This document shows positions 1-5,582 of a stretch of DNA of 6,538 nt, piece after piece. This DNA comes from an uncultured Desulfovibrionaceae bacterium (GTDB lineage Bacteria > Desulfobacterota > Desulfovibrionia > Desulfovibrionales > Desulfovibrionaceae). The DNA is taken from the NCBI GenBank assembly GCA_949427775.1, contig CASQEL010000121.1, forward strand, positions 1 through 6,538, given 5' to 3'. A model generated the notes under the pieces. It saw only the letters and a program-made list of their open reading frames with translations, did not search any database and had not been told where the DNA came from. Both the position numbers and the translations under genes were made by a program. Position 1 is the first letter of the stretch. Each line of letters starts with the position of its first letter.

Positions 1-1338
1 CTCCAGCGTGGAGGACGACCCGAATGTCACACAATGGATACGCCCCTCGGCCAGGCGTTCCAGCACGTCTTCGCGCCGCGCGGCGGCGGGCACGGTTTTG
101 TAGACCGGGATGACGTCCACCAGGGCTCCGGCCTTGCGCAGTTCACCGGGCAGGATCTCGCGGGCCTCGCGGGCGCGGGGCAGCAGCACGCGCTTGCCGC
201 GCACGCCGCGTTCCAGCAGTCCTTCCACCACGCCTTCGGCCACATAGCGTTCCGGCACGAAGTCGGGCTCCACGCCGCGCTCCCGGAGGGCGTCCGCCGT
301 GGCCGGGCCGATGGCCGCCACACTGATCCCGCCGAGCGCGCGGGTGTCCCTCCCGGCCCGCCGCAGCCGCTGCCAGAAGAAACGGACCCCGTTTACTGAC
401 GTAAAGATCAGCCAGTGGCAGGCCTCGCCCCCGGCGATGGCGGCCACAGTGGCGTCCAGCTCGCTGTAATCGTCCAGAGGCCGGATCTCGATGGTCGGAA
501 ACTGCACCACGTCCGCGCCGAGTTCCGTGAGCCGCGCGGCCAGGCCGCTGGCCTGCTCCCGCGCGCGCGTGACCACGATTCCCTTGCCCAAAAGGGGCTT
601 GTGCTCGAACCAGTTGAGCTTGTCACGCAGGGAGGCCACGCCGCCCACCACGATGACCGAAGGATTGCTGAAGCCCTCGCGCACGGCGGCCGCGGGCAGA
701 TCCGCCAGCGTGGAAACCAGACTGCGGTGCCGGGGCGTGGTGGCCCGGTGCACCAGCGCGGCGGGCGTGGCCGGGTCCATCCCGGCGGCCAGAAGATTTT
801 TGGCGATCTCGGGCAGATTCTTCATGCCCATGACGAAGACCAGCGTGGACGCGCTGCGGGCCAGGGCGTCCCAGTTGTGCACCGAACCCGGTTTGTCCGG
901 GTTCTCGTGGCCGGTGATCAGGGTCACGGACGAGGCGAAGGCGCGGTGGGTCAGGGGAATGCCCGCGTAGGCCGGACCGGCGATGGTGCTGGAGATGCCC
1001 GGCACTTCCTCGAAGGGCACGCCCGCCGCAAGCAGCTCCTCGGCTTCCTCGCCTCCGCGCCCGAAGATGTAGGGATCGCCGCCCTTGAGCCGGGCCACGA
1101 TTTTGCCCTCCCCGCCTTTGGCCACGATCAGCCGGTTGATCTCGTCCTGGGGCAGAGCGTGGTTTCCGGCCACCTTGCCCACATAGATGCGTTCCGCGTC
1201 CGGACGCGCGTACGCCAGCAGCGCGTCATTGGCCAGGGCGTCGTAGATCACCACATCGGCCGCTTCCAGAGCCGCCTTCCCCTTGAGCGTCAGCAGTCCC
1301 GGATCGCCGGGCCCCGCGCCTATCAGGTATGCTTTCAT
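1..1338 (-). CDS. cobA-hemD: Bifunctional uroporphyrinogen-III C-methyltransferase / uroporphyrinogen-III synthase (CobA-HemD fusion), partial at C-terminus
   Basis: The first 446 codons of a fused cytoplasmic enzyme run off the left edge without a stop. Residues 1-245 are a SAM-dependent uroporphyrinogen-III methyltransferase: GAGPGDPGLL glycine loop at 7-16, RLKGGDPYIFGRGGEE at 83-98 and VPGISS at 112-117. Residues 250-446 are uroporphyrinogen-III synthase (HemD): it begins GKGIVVTRAREQ, has FTSVNGVRFF at 312-321, and reaches the VTFGSSST segment near the usual C-terminal part, so perhaps 50-60 residues are missing. The synthase closes hydroxymethylbilane to uroporphyrinogen III and the methyltransferase makes precorrin-2, the entry to siroheme and cobalamin. 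In sulfate reducers precorrin-2 also feeds heme by the siroheme route (established knowledge). The start is ATG at 1338, giving MKAYLIGAGPG with GGA 8 bases upstream; an in-frame ATG at 1350 would add four residues but has no ribosome binding site. I see no frameshift or lost motif. Confidence 0.95.
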   Translation of the reverse strand, partial: MKAYLIGAGPGDPGLLTLKGKAALEAADVVIYDALANDALLAYARPDAERIYVGKVAGNHALPQDEINRLIVAKGGEGKIVARLKGGDPYIFGRGGEEAEELLAAGVPFEEVPGISSTIAGPAYAGIPLTHRAFASSVTLITGHENPDKPGSVHNWDALARSASTLVFVMGMKNLPEIAKNLLAAGMDPATPAALVHRATTPRHRSLVSTLADLPAAAVREGFSNPSVIVVGGVASLRDKLNWFEHKPLLGKGIVVTRAREQASGLAARLTELGADVVQFPTIEIRPLDDYSELDATVAAIAGGEACHWLIFTSVNGVRFFWQRLRRAGRDTRALGGISVAAIGPATADALRERGVEPDFVPERYVAEGVVEGLLERGVRGKRVLLPRAREAREILPGELRKAGALVDVIPVYKTVPAAARREDVLERLAEGRIHCVTFGSSSTLE

Positions 1339-1628
1339 AGATTTTTCCATTCGTTAGAGCCTGTTCACAATCTCCGGAATTTCGGGTTTCCGGCAAGAAG
1401 GCAAGGAAAACGGCCGGTTTTGCGCCGGGAGCGTCCTCTTGCGGCGTTTCGCGCACGGCGCGCGCGGACCCGGCGGCTGTCCGCCGTATCGAGCTCTCGC
1501 GGCGCTTCGCGCACGACGCCCGTACCGTTCGCCCCGCCCGCGCTCACGGTTTCGCCGCCCGTTCAGGCCGGAGACGCCCGGCCGGTCAGCGCCGACGAAA
1601 AGCAACAGGGCGAGAGTGCAAACAGATT
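1339..1628. other. 290-base intergenic region between pepA and cobA-hemD
   Basis: No credible gene lies here: the short open frames on both strands are Arg/Pro/Gly-rich and typical of random GC-rich DNA. It contains a 25-base imperfect direct repeat (listed separately). There are three small inverted repeats: CCGGAA/TTCCGG at 1374-1379 and 1388-1393; CGGCGG-CTGT-CCGCCG at 1471-1486; and GGCCGG-AGACGC-CCGGCC at 1566-1583. None is followed by a T run on the minus strand, so none is a standard intrinsic terminator for pepA. I found no convincing -35/-10 pair for cobA-hemD and no cobalamin-riboswitch B12 box. The leader must either hold a non-sigma70 or weak promoter, or cobA-hemD is reached by readthrough from pepA. 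Confidence 0.6.
1436..1518. repeat. Pair of 25-base imperfect direct repeats, 58 bases apart start to start
   Basis: Copy 1 is 1436-1460 and copy 2 is 1494-1518. They share 22 of 25 positions, and the three differences (repeat positions 5, 12 and 23) are all transitions. The common core is GCGGCG-T/C-TTCGCGCACG. Between the copies sits the hairpin CGGCGG-CTGT-CCGCCG (1471-1486). The whole unit lies in the gap between the pepA stop and the cobA-hemD start. Local low complexity could create some similarity in such GC-rich DNA, but 22/25 aligned without gaps is more than I would expect by chance. A duplicated protein-binding site or the remnant of a small tandem duplication are both possible; function unknown. 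Confidence 0.6.
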
Positions 1629-3131
1629 CTACACGCCGCCGCGGGCCAGTTCGATCAGCGTGCGCACGCCGAACCCCACCGCGCCCACCGGGCTGAGCGG
1701 CGTCTTCTTGAAGGCCCAGTCCGTGCCCGCGATGTCCAGATGCGCCCAGCGCACGCCCGGTTCCACAAAATTCTTCAGGAACAGTGCGGCGTTGATGGCC
1801 CCACCTTCGCGCGGTCCCATGTGGGAGATGTCGGCCACCTCGCTTTTGAGGTGCTCCTGGTAGGGCTCCCACAGGGGCAGACGCCAGTAATTGTCGCCCA
1901 CCACGCGGCCCGCCGCGGCAATGCGCTCGGCCAGGGCGTCGTCGTCGGTGAACAGTCCGGCCACTTCCTGCCCCAGAGCCACGGCGCAGGCGCCGGTCAG
2001 CGTGGCGATGTCCACCACGGCGGCGGGCGTCCAGTTGCGCTGGGCATAGGTCAGGGCGTCGCACAGGGCCAGACGGCCCTCGGCGTCGGTGTTCAGAATT
2101 TCCACGGTCTTGCCCGCCAGAGAGGTCACCACGTCGCCGGGGCGCATGGCGTCGCCGTCGGGCATGTTCTCGGCGCAGGGCAGCACGGCGATCACCCGGC
2201 GCGGCAGATCGTCCAGCGCGACGGCCTCCAGCGCGCCCAGCACGGCCGCGGCTCCGGCCATGTCGCTCTTCATGGTGTGCATGTTCTGCGGCGGCTTGAT
2301 GCAGATGCCCCCGCTGTCGAAGGTCAGACCCTTGCCGATGAAGATCAGGGGCTTGTCTTCCTCATGTCCCCGGGGCGCGTATTCCACGACGATCAGGCGC
2401 GGCTCACGGGCCGAGCCCCGGCCCACGGCCAGCAGGGCGTTGCAGCCCAGTTCGGCCAGGGCGGCGCGATCCAGCAGGGTGCAGGCCATGCCGTGGCGGC
2501 GGGCCAGCTCTTCGGCGGCCTCGCCCAGGGCGGCGGGCGTCAGAATGTTGGGCGGCGTGTTGGCCAGATCACGCGCCAGGGCCACGCCGACGGCGGCATG
2601 CTCGCCCCGGCGCGCGGCGGCGTGAAAACCGTCGGGCACGCTGTTTTCCGTAAAGCCCAGGGTCAGTCGGCGGGGATCGGGCTTGTCGTCCTCCTTGGGC
2701 GTGCGCAGCCGGGTGAAGCGGTACAGGCCAAGCAGCGCCCCGCACACGGTTTCCTCGGCCAGACGGGTCGGGCCGCCCGGAAAGCGGGCGAACTGTCCGG
2801 CGGGGAGCAGGACGCCTTCCAGCCCCAGAGTCCGGCAGCGGGCCAGGGCCGCGGCGGCGGCCCGGCGGAAGATATCGGGCGTGACGGACTCGCGCGGCCC
2901 CAGGCCCAGGGCCAGCACGCGGGGCAGCGCCAGATCGGGGTGCCCGTGGAACAGGGCCTGTTCGAGTTTGTCTCCGGAAAAATCCCGCACGCCCGGCGCG
3001 ATGGTGAACCACGGCGCGGCGTCGGCGATTTCCGGACAATTGTCGGCGGGGTTTTCGCCCTTGCAGGCGAAGACGAGCATAACCGGGGCCTTCCATGCGG
3101 CGGGGCCGCCGGTCTGAAAACGTATATCCAC
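1629..3131 (-). CDS. pepA: Leucyl aminopeptidase (M17 family cytosol aminopeptidase)
   Basis: A complete 500-residue protein of normal length for the family. M17 enzymes are cytosolic hexamers with two metal ions that remove N-terminal residues from peptides during protein turnover. The poorly conserved N-terminal domain covers about residues 1-165 and the catalytic domain 180-500. All metal and catalytic residues known in the E. coli enzyme have counterparts: GKGLTFDSGG with K267 and D272, IKP with K279, MKSDMAGAAAV with D290, and NTDAEGRLAL with D349, E351 and R353. The start chosen is GTG at 3131 (reads MDIRFQTGG), because AAGGAG sits exactly 6 bases upstream. A more upstream in-frame GTG at 3158 has no ribosome binding site and would lie about 5 bases from the predicted transcript start. 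Transcription diverges from hemW. Some family members (E. coli PepA) also bind DNA; nothing here shows whether this one does. Confidence 0.96.
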   Translation of the reverse strand: MDIRFQTGGPAAWKAPVMLVFACKGENPADNCPEIADAAPWFTIAPGVRDFSGDKLEQALFHGHPDLALPRVLALGLGPRESVTPDIFRRAAAAALARCRTLGLEGVLLPAGQFARFPGGPTRLAEETVCGALLGLYRFTRLRTPKEDDKPDPRRLTLGFTENSVPDGFHAAARRGEHAAVGVALARDLANTPPNILTPAALGEAAEELARRHGMACTLLDRAALAELGCNALLAVGRGSAREPRLIVVEYAPRGHEEDKPLIFIGKGLTFDSGGICIKPPQNMHTMKSDMAGAAAVLGALEAVALDDLPRRVIAVLPCAENMPDGDAMRPGDVVTSLAGKTVEILNTDAEGRLALCDALTYAQRNWTPAAVVDIATLTGACAVALGQEVAGLFTDDDALAERIAAAGRVVGDNYWRLPLWEPYQEHLKSEVADISHMGPREGGAINAALFLKNFVEPGVRWAHLDIAGTDWAFKKTPLSPVGAVGFGVRTLIELARGGV

Positions 3132-3137
3132 AAGACG

Positions 3138-3143
3138 CTCCTT
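3138..3143 (-). promoter_or_regulatory. Ribosome binding site of pepA that decides its start
   Basis: Minus-strand AAGGAG, a perfect Shine-Dalgarno core, followed by the 6-base spacer CGTCTT and then GTG at 3131. It falls inside the coding frame if translation is assumed to start at the upstream GTG (3158), which argues against that longer protein. Confidence 0.85.
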
Positions 3144-3147
3144 GACG

Positions 3148-3177
3148 TTGACGCTCACTTGGGATCACAATTATATG
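3148..3177 (+). promoter_or_regulatory. Possible divergent promoter for hemW overlapping the pepA promoter
   Basis: Plus strand TTGACG (3148-3153, 5/6), an 18-base spacer, then TATATG (3172-3177, 4/6). A second TTGACG immediately precedes it at 3142-3147 but is too far from the -10. The -10 shares bases 3172-3175 with the pepA -10 on the other strand, so the two promoters could not be occupied at the same time. The leader to hemW would be about 100 bases and is rich in GC palindromes (CCCGCGCGGG at 3244-3253, and CCGCGC/GCGCGG arms at 3223-3228 and 3255-3260). It is weaker than the pepA promoter; hemW could have another. Confidence 0.4.
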
Positions 3178-3198
3178 CTTTTGACGGGCTTTTGCCAA
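3170..3198 (-). promoter_or_regulatory. Sigma70-type promoter of pepA
   Basis: Minus strand TTGGCA (3198-3193), a 17-base spacer, then TATAAT (3175-3170). This is 5/6 at -35 and 6/6 at -10 with ideal spacing, in otherwise very GC-rich DNA. The predicted start of transcription is near 3163, giving a leader of about 30 bases that contains the AAGGAG site and reaches GTG 3131. Confidence 0.75.
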
Positions 3199-3285
3199 CC
3201 GGAGCCCCGGAGCATTTCCACACCGCGCCCCGCGTTTCTCCGACCCGCGCGGGAGCGCGGCCCACATTCTGCCACCGGAAATTAC

Positions 3286-4524
3286 ATGCTGCTCTACATA
3301 CATGTTCCCTTCTGCCGTACCAGATGCCGCTACTGCGCCTTCCATTCCGTCTCTCTGGGGCGGAACGTGGAGGCCGCGCGGACGGAATCCTTCCGCAACT
3401 ACGTCGACACCCTGCTGATGGAGCTCGCCCTGTGGGGAGACAGGTTCGGCGGCGCGCCGGTCAGTTCCGTATTTTTCGGCGGCGGCACGCCCAGTCTGCT
3501 GCCGCCCAAAATCGTGAGCCTGCTGCTGGATCGCGTCGCGAAAATCTTCCGCCTGGCTCCCGCGGCGGAAATCACCCTGGAGGCCAACCCGGAATCCTTG
3601 CGCAACAGGATGCAGATCCACGAGTTTCTCAAGGCCGGGGTCAACCGCCTGTCCATCGGCCTCCAGAGTCTGGACGAGGAATACCTGCGCCTGCTGGGTC
3701 GCCCCCACAAGGCCCAGGACAGCCTGCGGGCCGTGCAGGCGGCCCGCGACGCGGGCGCGGCCAACATCAACGTGGACCTGATCTGGGGCCTGCCGGGCCA
3801 GGGCGTGCGCCACTGGCTCAACACGCTCAAGGAAGCGGCCCGCATGAAGCCCGATCACATCTCCGCCTACGGGCTGACCCTGGAAGAAGGCACCCCCCTG
3901 GAGCGGGACTGCGCCGAAGGTTTGCTGACCCTGCCCGTCGAGCGGGATCAGAGCGTCATGTTCATGGAGGGCGCGGCCCTGCTGGAATCCCTGGGCTACC
4001 TGCACTACGAGATTTCCAACTTCGCGCGCATGGGTTTTCAGTGCCGCCACAACACGGGCTACTGGGAAGGCGAGGACTATCTGGGGCTGGGGCCGTCGGC
4101 CACCTCCACCATGCAGGGCCGTCGCTGGACCAATCCGCCCGATCAGGGGGCCTGGGCCACGGCCGTGAACGCGCGCAACCTGGACGCCGACTCCGAACTG
4201 CTGACGCCGGAACTGCGGGTGCTGGAACTGATCATGCTGCGCCTGCGCACGGCGCGGGGCATGCGGGTCAAAGCCTACAAGGAGCTGACCGGACGCGACT
4301 TTCTGCGCGATCACCGGCGGCTGGTGCACGCCCTGCACGAAAACGGACTCATCCGCATCCGTGACGGCTACCTGCGCCTGACACGCAGCGGCATGCTGGT
4401 GTCCAACAGCATTCTGGGCAATCTGTTCGAGCGCACCGAGGCGCAGCTCTTGCCCCAGTCCGACGCGAATCCGGCCGTTGCGGCTCTTCAGGCTATTCCG
4501 CCCGCGCCCGAAGACGGGCGATGA
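3286..4524 (+). CDS. hemW: Radical-SAM heme chaperone HemW
   Basis: A complete 412-residue protein. The radical-SAM cluster motif is CRTRCRYC (C10, C14, C17), followed by A-F rather than the extra cysteine (CX3CX2CXC) of HemN. This marks it as HemW, a heme-binding chaperone or inserter, not coproporphyrinogen dehydrogenase. Other family blocks follow in order: FFGGGTPS 63-70, LEANPES 98-104, GVNRLSIGLQS 118-128, NVDLIWGLPGQ 162-172, YEISNFA 241-247 and the HemW motif HNTGYW at 255-260. A C-terminal HemW domain covers about 300-385. The last 25-30 residues are a Pro/Ala-rich tail. One oddity is Thr at 273 in GLGPSATS, where relatives usually have His (GAHS/SAHS). The start is ATG 3286, with GGAA 5 bases upstream and the conserved LYIHVPFC beginning at once. 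The frame stays open to 3142, but that extension contains both promoters and has no homologous sequence. The gene diverges from pepA and converges on the membrane-protein gene. A heme-delivery role fits a cytochrome-rich anaerobe. Confidence 0.93.
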   Translation: MLLYIHVPFCRTRCRYCAFHSVSLGRNVEAARTESFRNYVDTLLMELALWGDRFGGAPVSSVFFGGGTPSLLPPKIVSLLLDRVAKIFRLAPAAEITLEANPESLRNRMQIHEFLKAGVNRLSIGLQSLDEEYLRLLGRPHKAQDSLRAVQAARDAGAANINVDLIWGLPGQGVRHWLNTLKEAARMKPDHISAYGLTLEEGTPLERDCAEGLLTLPVERDQSVMFMEGAALLESLGYLHYEISNFARMGFQCRHNTGYWEGEDYLGLGPSATSTMQGRRWTNPPDQGAWATAVNARNLDADSELLTPELRVLELIMLRLRTARGMRVKAYKELTGRDFLRDHRRLVHALHENGLIRIRDGYLRLTRSGMLVSNSILGNLFERTEAQLLPQSDANPAVAALQAIPPAPEDGR

Positions 4525-4535
4525 CTGACCCGCCG

Positions 4536-5408
4536 TCACAATCGCTTCGGAGGCGCGCCGTCCGGGTCCGCGTCCCCTTCGTCGGGCCCCTCCGGCCCGG
4601 ACGGCGTCACGTCCAAAACCGGCACCTGTCCCGGCGGCAGCGCGCCGTTGCCCTGTCCGCTCTCCAGCGCCCGCGCCGGGTCCGGCGCGGCGTCGGCGGG
4701 CGGCAGCCGCATGCTGCCCCGATCCACGATGATCACGCCGGTGCGTTCCAGCACCTCGCGCCGAAAGGCAAACTCCGCCTCCAGACGCCGGGTGCGGTAA
4801 TTGAGCCAGACGCGCGCCATATAGCCCACGCACCAGGCTCCCGCCACGCCGCCGATGATCCAGGGCAGATAGCGCTCCGCCGCGGCTCCCAGCCGGAACA
4901 GCGCGGTCATGGCGCCGTCGAAGTAGAACAGTGCCGCCCCCAGCAGCAGAATGCCCAGCAGCAGCACCACAGTGGGCGCGCCCTGAATGATGGCGTACAC
5001 TTTGCGGAGGCGATCCGGCAGATCCTCGCGCCAGGCCTCGTCTCCCTCTCCCTCGCGCATGGAGCGGAACAACCCGACTCCGGCCAGGTGCACGATCAGC
5101 AGCAGTCCGGCCGGAGCCGCCACCGCCGCGATGCAGTAGGCCAGCCAGGGAAAACGGAAGCGGGGCACGCCGTCCGCGCCCATCTCGGCGTGGATGACCC
5201 CGTAGAAAAAGGCCACCGCTCCCACGATGAGCTCCAGAAAAAAAATGGCGATGGACAAATAAAAAAGCAGATCTCTGTGCTGTTTGTCGTACCAGAACGC
5301 GCGGGCGTCGTCGGCTTTGCCCCGCACGGCGGAAGCCGCCGCCGAGACGCGGGACGTCGCCGCGTCGTCGGGGGCGGACGGCTGCGGCTGCTTGGCGTTG
5401 TCGGTCAT
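4536..5408 (-). CDS. Uncharacterised four-helix inner-membrane protein with acidic Pro/Gly-rich C-terminal tail
   Basis: A 290-residue protein I do not recognise. Residues 1-47 are a polar, Ala-rich N-terminal region with no signal peptide. Four hydrophobic segments follow, at about 48-71, 86-112, 140-163 and 180-202. The loop at 113-138 and the segment after helix 4 (NYRTRRLEAEFAFRRE) are rich in Arg, so the positive-inside rule puts both ends in the cytoplasm. Residues 235-290 are a disordered-looking Pro/Gly/Asp-rich tail ending PPKRL. I see no catalytic motif. The start is ATG at 5408 with GAGGA 8 bases upstream; a TTG at 5426 overlaps that site and is unlikely. The gene lies 174 bases downstream of panF on the same strand, with a possible promoter of its own, and its stop is 11 bases from the hemW stop in the convergent direction. 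Codon use matches the neighbours. A real gene is very likely; its function is unknown. Confidence 0.85.
   Translation of the reverse strand: MTDNAKQPQPSAPDDAATSRVSAAASAVRGKADDARAFWYDKQHRDLLFYLSIAIFFLELIVGAVAFFYGVIHAEMGADGVPRFRFPWLAYCIAAVAAPAGLLLIVHLAGVGLFRSMREGEGDEAWREDLPDRLRKVYAIIQGAPTVVLLLGILLLGAALFYFDGAMTALFRLGAAAERYLPWIIGGVAGAWCVGYMARVWLNYRTRRLEAEFAFRREVLERTGVIIVDRGSMRLPPADAAPDPARALESGQGNGALPPGQVPVLDVTPSGPEGPDEGDADPDGAPPKRL
4556..4606. repeat. Inverted repeat with 11-base arms at the 3' junction of two convergent genes
   Basis: The arms CGCCGTCCGGG (4556-4566) and CCCGGACGGCG (4596-4606) are perfect reverse complements with a 29-base loop. It lies inside the C-terminal tail codons of the membrane-protein gene, but also 31 bases past the hemW stop on the plus strand. 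It could fold at the 3' end of a hemW transcript. There is no T run, so it is not a standard intrinsic terminator; it may simply reflect Pro/Gly/Asp codons. Confidence 0.4.
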
Positions 5409-5453
5409 ACGGATAATCCTCGGCAATGAGTATGCGCCGCGGGCACGGAAACG

Positions 5454-5474
5454 GCGCGGAACAGCGTTCCGCGC
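5454..5474. repeat. Perfect 9-base-pair stem with 3-base loop upstream of the membrane-protein gene
   Basis: GCGCGGAAC (5454-5462), loop AGC, GTTCCGCGC (5466-5474). On the minus strand it lies about 46 bases before ATG 5408, and it would be in the 5' leader if the promoter at 5519-5547 is used. After the stem the minus strand reads CGTTTCCG, not a real T run, so a terminator for panF is doubtful. It could equally be a leader hairpin or an operator. Confidence 0.5.
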
Positions 5475-5518
5475 GGCGAACGGGGAACGCGGCGTGCGGC
5501 GGCGGGTAAAGATTTTTC

Positions 5519-5547
5519 ATCATAAGGTCTTGCCCCTTCTCCCGCAA
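5519..5547 (-). promoter_or_regulatory. Possible promoter of the membrane-protein gene
   Basis: Minus strand TTGCGG (5547-5542, 3/6), a 17-base spacer, then TATGAT (5524-5519, 5/6). This would start a transcript near 5512, with a leader of about 100 bases containing the 5454-5474 hairpin. The -10 is good and lies in a locally A/T-rich patch; the -35 is poor. It would make the gene independent of panF. Confidence 0.35.
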
Positions 5548-5552
5548 GGGGC
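5532..5552. repeat. Small hairpin just after panF
   Basis: GCCCCTT (5532-5538), a 7-base loop, AAGGGGC (5546-5552), 30 bases past the panF stop on the minus strand. A shorter, mutually exclusive stem on the minus strand pairs CCCGC with GCGGG across the same left part. No T run follows, so it is at best a weak terminator or a 3'-end stabiliser. Confidence 0.4.
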
Positions 5553-5582
5553 GGGAAACACGCGGCGGACCAGGGTCAGCCT

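Noticed and set aside
1405..1424. Terminator-like AAAAC-CGGCC-GTTTT on the minus strand in the pepA to cobA-hemD gap
   Set aside because: The stem is only five mostly A-T pairs and the T stretch is part of the stem itself, so it is too weak to call a terminator.
1339..1628. A cobalamin or other riboswitch upstream of cobA-hemD
   Set aside because: I looked for a B12-box-like sequence and an ordered set of stems and found only short, unrelated GC hairpins. A covariance-model (Rfam) search would settle it.
415..1863. A 482-codon plus-strand open frame antisense to cobA-hemD
   Set aside because: It mirrors the codon pattern of the methyltransferase/synthase gene on the other strand, with low-complexity His/Gly/Arg sequence and no recognisable domain.
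3142..3285. A 48-residue N-terminal extension of hemW
   Set aside because: It contains the promoter region, has no family similarity and no ribosome binding site; homologues begin directly at the LYIHVPFC segment.
1740..4364. A very long plus-strand open frame (874 codons) antisense to pepA and overlapping hemW in another frame
   Set aside because: It is Gly/Gln/His/Arg-rich with no family resemblance and covers two clearly conserved genes. Long spurious frames are expected opposite GC-rich coding DNA with few stop triplets.
5409..5523. Possible small protein starting ATG ATG at 5523 (minus), with GGGG about 9 bases upstream
   Set aside because: The frame has no stop before entering the next gene out of frame, the sequence is Pro/Arg-rich, and the start codons coincide with the -10 of the likely promoter.
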